DNA of 9,654 nucleotides from Deltaproteobacteria bacterium (lineage in GTDB: Bacteria; Desulfobacterota; Desulfobacteria; Desulfobacterales; JAUVKB01). A model generated the notes under the pieces. The model saw only the letters and a list, made by a program, of their open reading frames with translations, had not been told where the DNA came from and did not search any database. Below are positions 7,708 to 9,654 of the stretch, piece by piece. The number at the start of each line of letters is the position of its first letter. Positions within the stretch are counted from its first letter, which is position 1. The position numbers and the translations under genes are program-made. The stretch spans positions 1-9,654 of the forward strand of contig JAUVKB010000076.1 of NCBI GenBank assembly GCA_030596405.1, given 5' to 3'.

Positions 7708-7920
7708 ATGAATTCAATAACGGTTATTATAACTATCGGCATTTTTTTCCTTTTATTAACATGGTGGGCAATACTGGATGTCGCCCGGAAGAATTTTGGT
7801 TCGATGGGGAAAAAAGCGCTTTGGGGTTTTACAGCGCTTATACCTTTTATCGGATGTGTCGTCTATTTTGTTTTCGGGTATAGAAAAGGGCGGAAACCCG
7901 ATAAAATTATTAATTTATAA
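7708..7920 (+). CDS. small PLDc_N-type two-helix membrane protein
   Basis: The protein has 70 residues. There are two predicted membrane helices, at about 4-24 and 38-57. Between them lie W19-W20 and the D24-V-A-R motif; the second helix begins in KKALWGFTALIPFIGCVVYF, then GYRKGRKPD. This W..xD...R / lIPxiGxxxYf pattern is that of the PLDc_N family, named after the N-terminus of cardiolipin synthases but often found alone, as here. No phospholipase domain follows, so lipid synthesis should not be assumed. The basic tail would face the cytoplasm. It starts 21 bases after the flavoprotein stop with no clear Shine-Dalgarno, so expression may depend on readthrough from that gene. Confidence 0.8.
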   Translation: MNSITVIITIGIFFLLLTWWAILDVARKNFGSMGKKALWGFTALIPFIGCVVYFVFGYRKGRKPDKIINL

Positions 7921-7928
7921 AATAGCAT

Positions 7929-7955
7929 TTGACAAAAAAGCCGTTTTTATATATT
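7929..7955 (+). promoter_or_regulatory. candidate tRNA-Glu promoter
   Basis: TTGACA (7929-7934) is followed after a short 15-base spacer by TATATT (7950-7955, 5/6 match). A second -10-like TATACT lies 18 bases further on (7968-7973) as part of a tandem duplication. The tRNA begins 47 bases after the first box. Confidence 0.45.
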
Positions 7956-7985
7956 CATGCCAAGTCTTATACTCATGCCAAGTTT
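7950..7985 (+). repeat. 18-bp tandem duplication upstream of tRNA-Glu
   Basis: Units TATATTCATGCCAAGTCT (7950-7967) and TATACTCATGCCAAGTTT (7968-7985) agree at 16 of 18 positions and are directly adjacent. Each starts with a -10-like hexamer. Confidence 0.9.
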
Positions 7986-8002
7986 TTTTGTTTGGACATT
8001 AT

Positions 8003-8077
8003 GGTCCCATCGTCTAGCGGCTAGGACGCCGGCCTCTCACGCCGGAAACCGGGGTTCAATTCCCCGTGGGATCACCA
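8003..8077 (+). tRNA. tRNA-Glu (anticodon CUC)
   Basis: The 75-base gene folds completely. The acceptor GGTCCCA (8003-8009) pairs with TGGGATC (8067-8073, one G-T pair). The anticodon stem CCGGC/GCCGG (8029-8033/8041-8045) encloses loop CTCTCAC with anticodon CTC at 8036-8038. The T stem CGGGG/CCCCG (8050-8054/8062-8066) has loop TTCAATT. The discriminator is A8074, and CCA (8075-8077) is encoded. It closely resembles bacterial tRNA-Glu. The CUC anticodon reads only GAG, so a UUC isoacceptor must exist elsewhere. Confidence 0.95.
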
Positions 8078-8116
8078 CATTACGAAAGACCATAACCACA
8101 CCACGGATCGTTCCGT

Positions 8117-8188
8117 CCTGCCTTTTGAGTCGGTGACAATTGTCGCGTCGCCAATAGCTTGAAATGTAATGGAAAGGTTATTATAATC
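8117..8188 (-). pseudogene. possible PAS-domain sensor-protein remnant
   Basis: Read on the minus strand, this gives a short stretch including LSITFQAIGDATIVTDSKGR. It resembles the start of PAS domains in histidine kinases and diguanylate cyclases (roughly 'L..TL.SIGDAVIATD..GR'). The match begins about 8188 and stops at 8117; the open frame continues to a TGA overlapping the tRNA 3' end (8072-8074) but no longer looks like PAS, where 'xxxMNPVAE' would be expected. The frame also has a stop at 8222-8224 just upstream, so only about 49 codons are open and no start codon or ribosome site is present. I take it as a decayed fragment, with the match judged by eye over about 24 residues. Confidence 0.45.
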
Positions 8189-8229
8189 TTTACTCCCTTT
8201 ACAAATATCCTTTGTTGTATGTTATTATT

Positions 8230-9192
8230 TTATTTTTCCGTAAATTTTGTAAAAAAGTCAATTAGTGGGCGATTGTATCGTCTTAACCAGAAATGTTTCC
8301 ACACTTTTTTTGGGCCTGAATCATTGAGTATGTGAGGGCCGTCGTCTTTATATCCGTGTTGGGAAAGTAATGCCTGGGCTTTTTTCATGCAGGATATGTT
8401 AACTCCGATATCTCCTTCATTGTGGAATTGTTTAAAGGAAGGTGGTTCTGTAGCGGTTATTTCAGGCCATTTTTCTTCATAAAGATAAGTAATTGCCCAA
8501 CAGGCATCGTCTTTGGAAATTATTTCGCCTGTTTCATTATCAATAAATACTCCAGGCGTACTGGGGCGCAGCAAGGACTCTACACTGCAATCCATATGCG
8601 TGCCGTAAGGGTCGCCGGCTGAAATTATGGCAAACGCAGTTATTGCATGATTAAAATGTGTCGCGGCCAGAATCGTCATAAAACCCCCGTTGGATATGCC
8701 GGTCATAAATATATTTTCAACACTATTTAGAGGGCGTAGATCAGGAATTATATCTGTTATTACTTTTTCGATAAAATCAAGGTCAAGATTATCCCTTCCC
8801 TTTTGTGCCAAACAATCCCATCTTTTTCCGCAAGGATTTTCGTTCTCATCAAGCATAAGGTCATTGCCGGAATCTAAAGAGAAAATGGCGAATCCTTCTT
8901 TGATCGCCAACTCACTAAATTCTACCATAGGTTTGGCCAGAAGCCTCGCACTGCAATAGTTTGAATATGTTCCTCCGCCGCCATGTAAAGCAATAATTGC
9001 CCCATTTTTCCAATAGTCTTCCGGCCCTTTCCATAAAATGTTTCTCTCAAGGCTATTAATATTTACAGAAATTTTTTGCCATCCCTTTTCAATGCATTTG
9101 TTTTCATTATTCAAATTTTGAGCCGCAGCAAAATTAAGTAAGAATAAAATTGAAATGATTAATCCTAAAAAAAATGAATAAATTCTAAACAT
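8230..9192 (-). CDS. exported alpha/beta hydrolase, PHB-depolymerase/feruloyl-esterase-like
   Basis: The protein has 320 residues. A signal peptide runs to about residue 24 (hydrophobic stretch FFLGLIISILFLLNFAAA, cleavage likely near AAA-Q). HGGGG at 70-74 is the oxyanion-hole region and GISNGG (166-171) the nucleophile elbow with S168. D261 (HNEGDIGV) and H300 (VWKHFWL) are at suitable places to complete a Ser-Asp-His triad. The layout resembles the secreted polyhydroxybutyrate depolymerase/LpqC-type esterases, but substrate cannot be read from sequence. Mature-region cysteines at 33, 80, 121, 127, 202, 231 and 268 suggest disulfides, fitting a periplasmic or secreted enzyme. The frame is open to an ATG at 9264, but the start at 9192 has AGGGAG 6 bases upstream (9199-9204 on the minus strand) and begins the signal peptide directly. 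It is alone, opposite in direction to its neighbours, just past the tRNA and the PAS-like remnant. Confidence 0.8.
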   Translation of the reverse strand: MFRIYSFFLGLIISILFLLNFAAAQNLNNENKCIEKGWQKISVNINSLERNILWKGPEDYWKNGAIIALHGGGGTYSNYCSARLLAKPMVEFSELAIKEGFAIFSLDSGNDLMLDENENPCGKRWDCLAQKGRDNLDLDFIEKVITDIIPDLRPLNSVENIFMTGISNGGFMTILAATHFNHAITAFAIISAGDPYGTHMDCSVESLLRPSTPGVFIDNETGEIISKDDACWAITYLYEEKWPEITATEPPSFKQFHNEGDIGVNISCMKKAQALLSQHGYKDDGPHILNDSGPKKVWKHFWLRRYNRPLIDFFTKFTEK

Positions 9193-9235
9193 TTTTTGCT
9201 CCCTTTCATTTGTTTTTTTACTTGCCAGTCGGCTG

Positions 9236-9264
9236 CATATAATATTTAATTTAAAATAAACCAA
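9236..9264 (-). promoter_or_regulatory. weak candidate promoter for the hydrolase
   Basis: On the minus strand TTGGTT (9259-9264), a 17-base spacer and TATATG (9236-9241) give a possible promoter with a leader near 37 bases. Both boxes are imperfect and the region is AT-rich, so chance matches are likely. Confidence 0.25.
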
Positions 9265-9376
9265 AGCTGAGTTTTAAAGTGGAAACTGAAAATAAAATAA
9301 ATATTATAATAAATTTTACATTGATTGAGGGAAAAAGCAATTCCAAAAATAACGGGGATTGGTTATATTTTAATCC

Positions 9377-9654
9377 ATGATGAGAGATATGCCGAATATA
9401 CTTCTGGTTAATCCCTGGATCCATGATTTTGCAGCATATGATTTTTGGGCCAAGCCGCTGGGATTGTTATCACTTGCATCGATACTAAGATGCCACGGGT
9501 TTACAGTTTCATACATAGATTGTCTTGACCGTTTCCATCCGATGAGCTCTGTCCGTGCCGATCCTTTTGCCAGGCACGGAAGAGGACCTTATCTTAAAAC
9601 CCGAATATCAAAGCCGAAAGGCCTTGAAGATATCCCAAGAAATTTTTCCAGGTA
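9377..9654 (+). CDS. B12-binding-type radical SAM protein, N-terminal part only
   Basis: The open frame runs off the window end; about 90 codons are present. From the third in-frame ATG (9389) the protein begins MPNILLVNPWIHDFAAYDFW, then AKPLGLLSLASILRCHGFTV and SYIDCLDRFHP. NILLVNP followed by a P-L-G-L-L-x-L-A-S-x-L segment, H-G and Y-I-D is the usual Rossmann-like cobalamin-binding start of B12-dependent radical SAM proteins. The radical SAM CxxxCxxC motif should lie downstream and is not visible. Possible starts are 9377, 9380 and 9389; none has a good ribosome site, and 9389 best fits family N-termini. Function beyond the class is unknown. Confidence 0.65.
   Translation, partial: MMRDMPNILLVNPWIHDFAAYDFWAKPLGLLSLASILRCHGFTVSYIDCLDRFHPMSSVRADPFARHGRGPYLKTRISKPKGLEDIPRNFSR

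Noticed and set aside
8055..8077. tRNA 3' end as an attachment site with a second copy downstream
   Set aside because: No repeat of the tRNA 3' end longer than about 7 bases was seen between 8078 and 9654, and there is no integrase gene in the window.
8103..8116. Hairpin ACGGA/TCCGT as the tRNA-Glu terminator
   Set aside because: The stem is only 5 bp and is not directly followed by a T-run; the nearest TTTT is several bases away after CCTGCC.
8135..8144. GACAATTGTC perfect palindrome as an operator site
   Set aside because: It falls inside the PAS-like codons and has no promoter placed to be controlled by it.
9193..9264. Upstream ATG at 9264 for the hydrolase
   Set aside because: The extension would put 24 polar residues before the signal peptide, and the ATG at 9192 has a clear AGGGAG ribosome site.

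Overview
The window is an ordinary-looking stretch of bacterial chromosome with moderate GC, short intergenic gaps and Shine-Dalgarno/sigma-70-like signals. The gene set (a BepA-like M48 protease with TPRs, an iron-sulfur flavoprotein, a B12-type radical SAM protein, chromosomal ParAB, and a U32 tRNA-modification-type protein) fits an anaerobic Gram-negative bacterium. My best guess is Desulfobacterota (a sulfate-reducer relative), inferred from overall protein character and not from a marker gene.

Layout. Bases 1-845 hold the 3' part of rfbD (dTDP-rhamnose synthesis), followed by a U32 'peptidase' family gene of the TrhP/YegQ type (915-2168). Converging on it is a minus-strand cluster read as parA (4453-3689), parB (3619-2720) and a NYN/YacP-like PIN-fold nuclease gene (2710-2183). 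parA is divergent from a secreted M48 metalloprotease with a C-terminal TPR domain (4561-5991), which has a good promoter in the shared gap. A second good promoter (6023-6050) precedes a plus-strand group: a five-repeat TPR protein (6128-6748), an iron-sulfur flavoprotein with an added zinc-ribbon-like motif (6841-7686), and a 70-residue PLDc_N-type membrane protein (7708-7920). A tRNA-Glu(CUC) gene follows at 8003-8077.

The region after the tRNA looks rearranged. Bases 8117-8188, read on the minus strand, resemble a short isolated piece of a PAS sensor domain. Next comes a minus-strand exported alpha/beta hydrolase (9192-8230). An AT-rich gap leads to the N-terminal 90 or so residues of a B12-binding-type radical SAM protein that runs off the window end.

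I see no CRISPR array, insertion sequence, rRNA or obvious phage gene. Most genes are recognisable families. The observations most worth a second look are the PAS-like remnant beside the tRNA, an 18-bp tandem duplication that doubles the -10-like box upstream of the tRNA, the fused zinc-ribbon in the Fe-S flavoprotein, and the NYN nuclease gene tightly linked to parAB.
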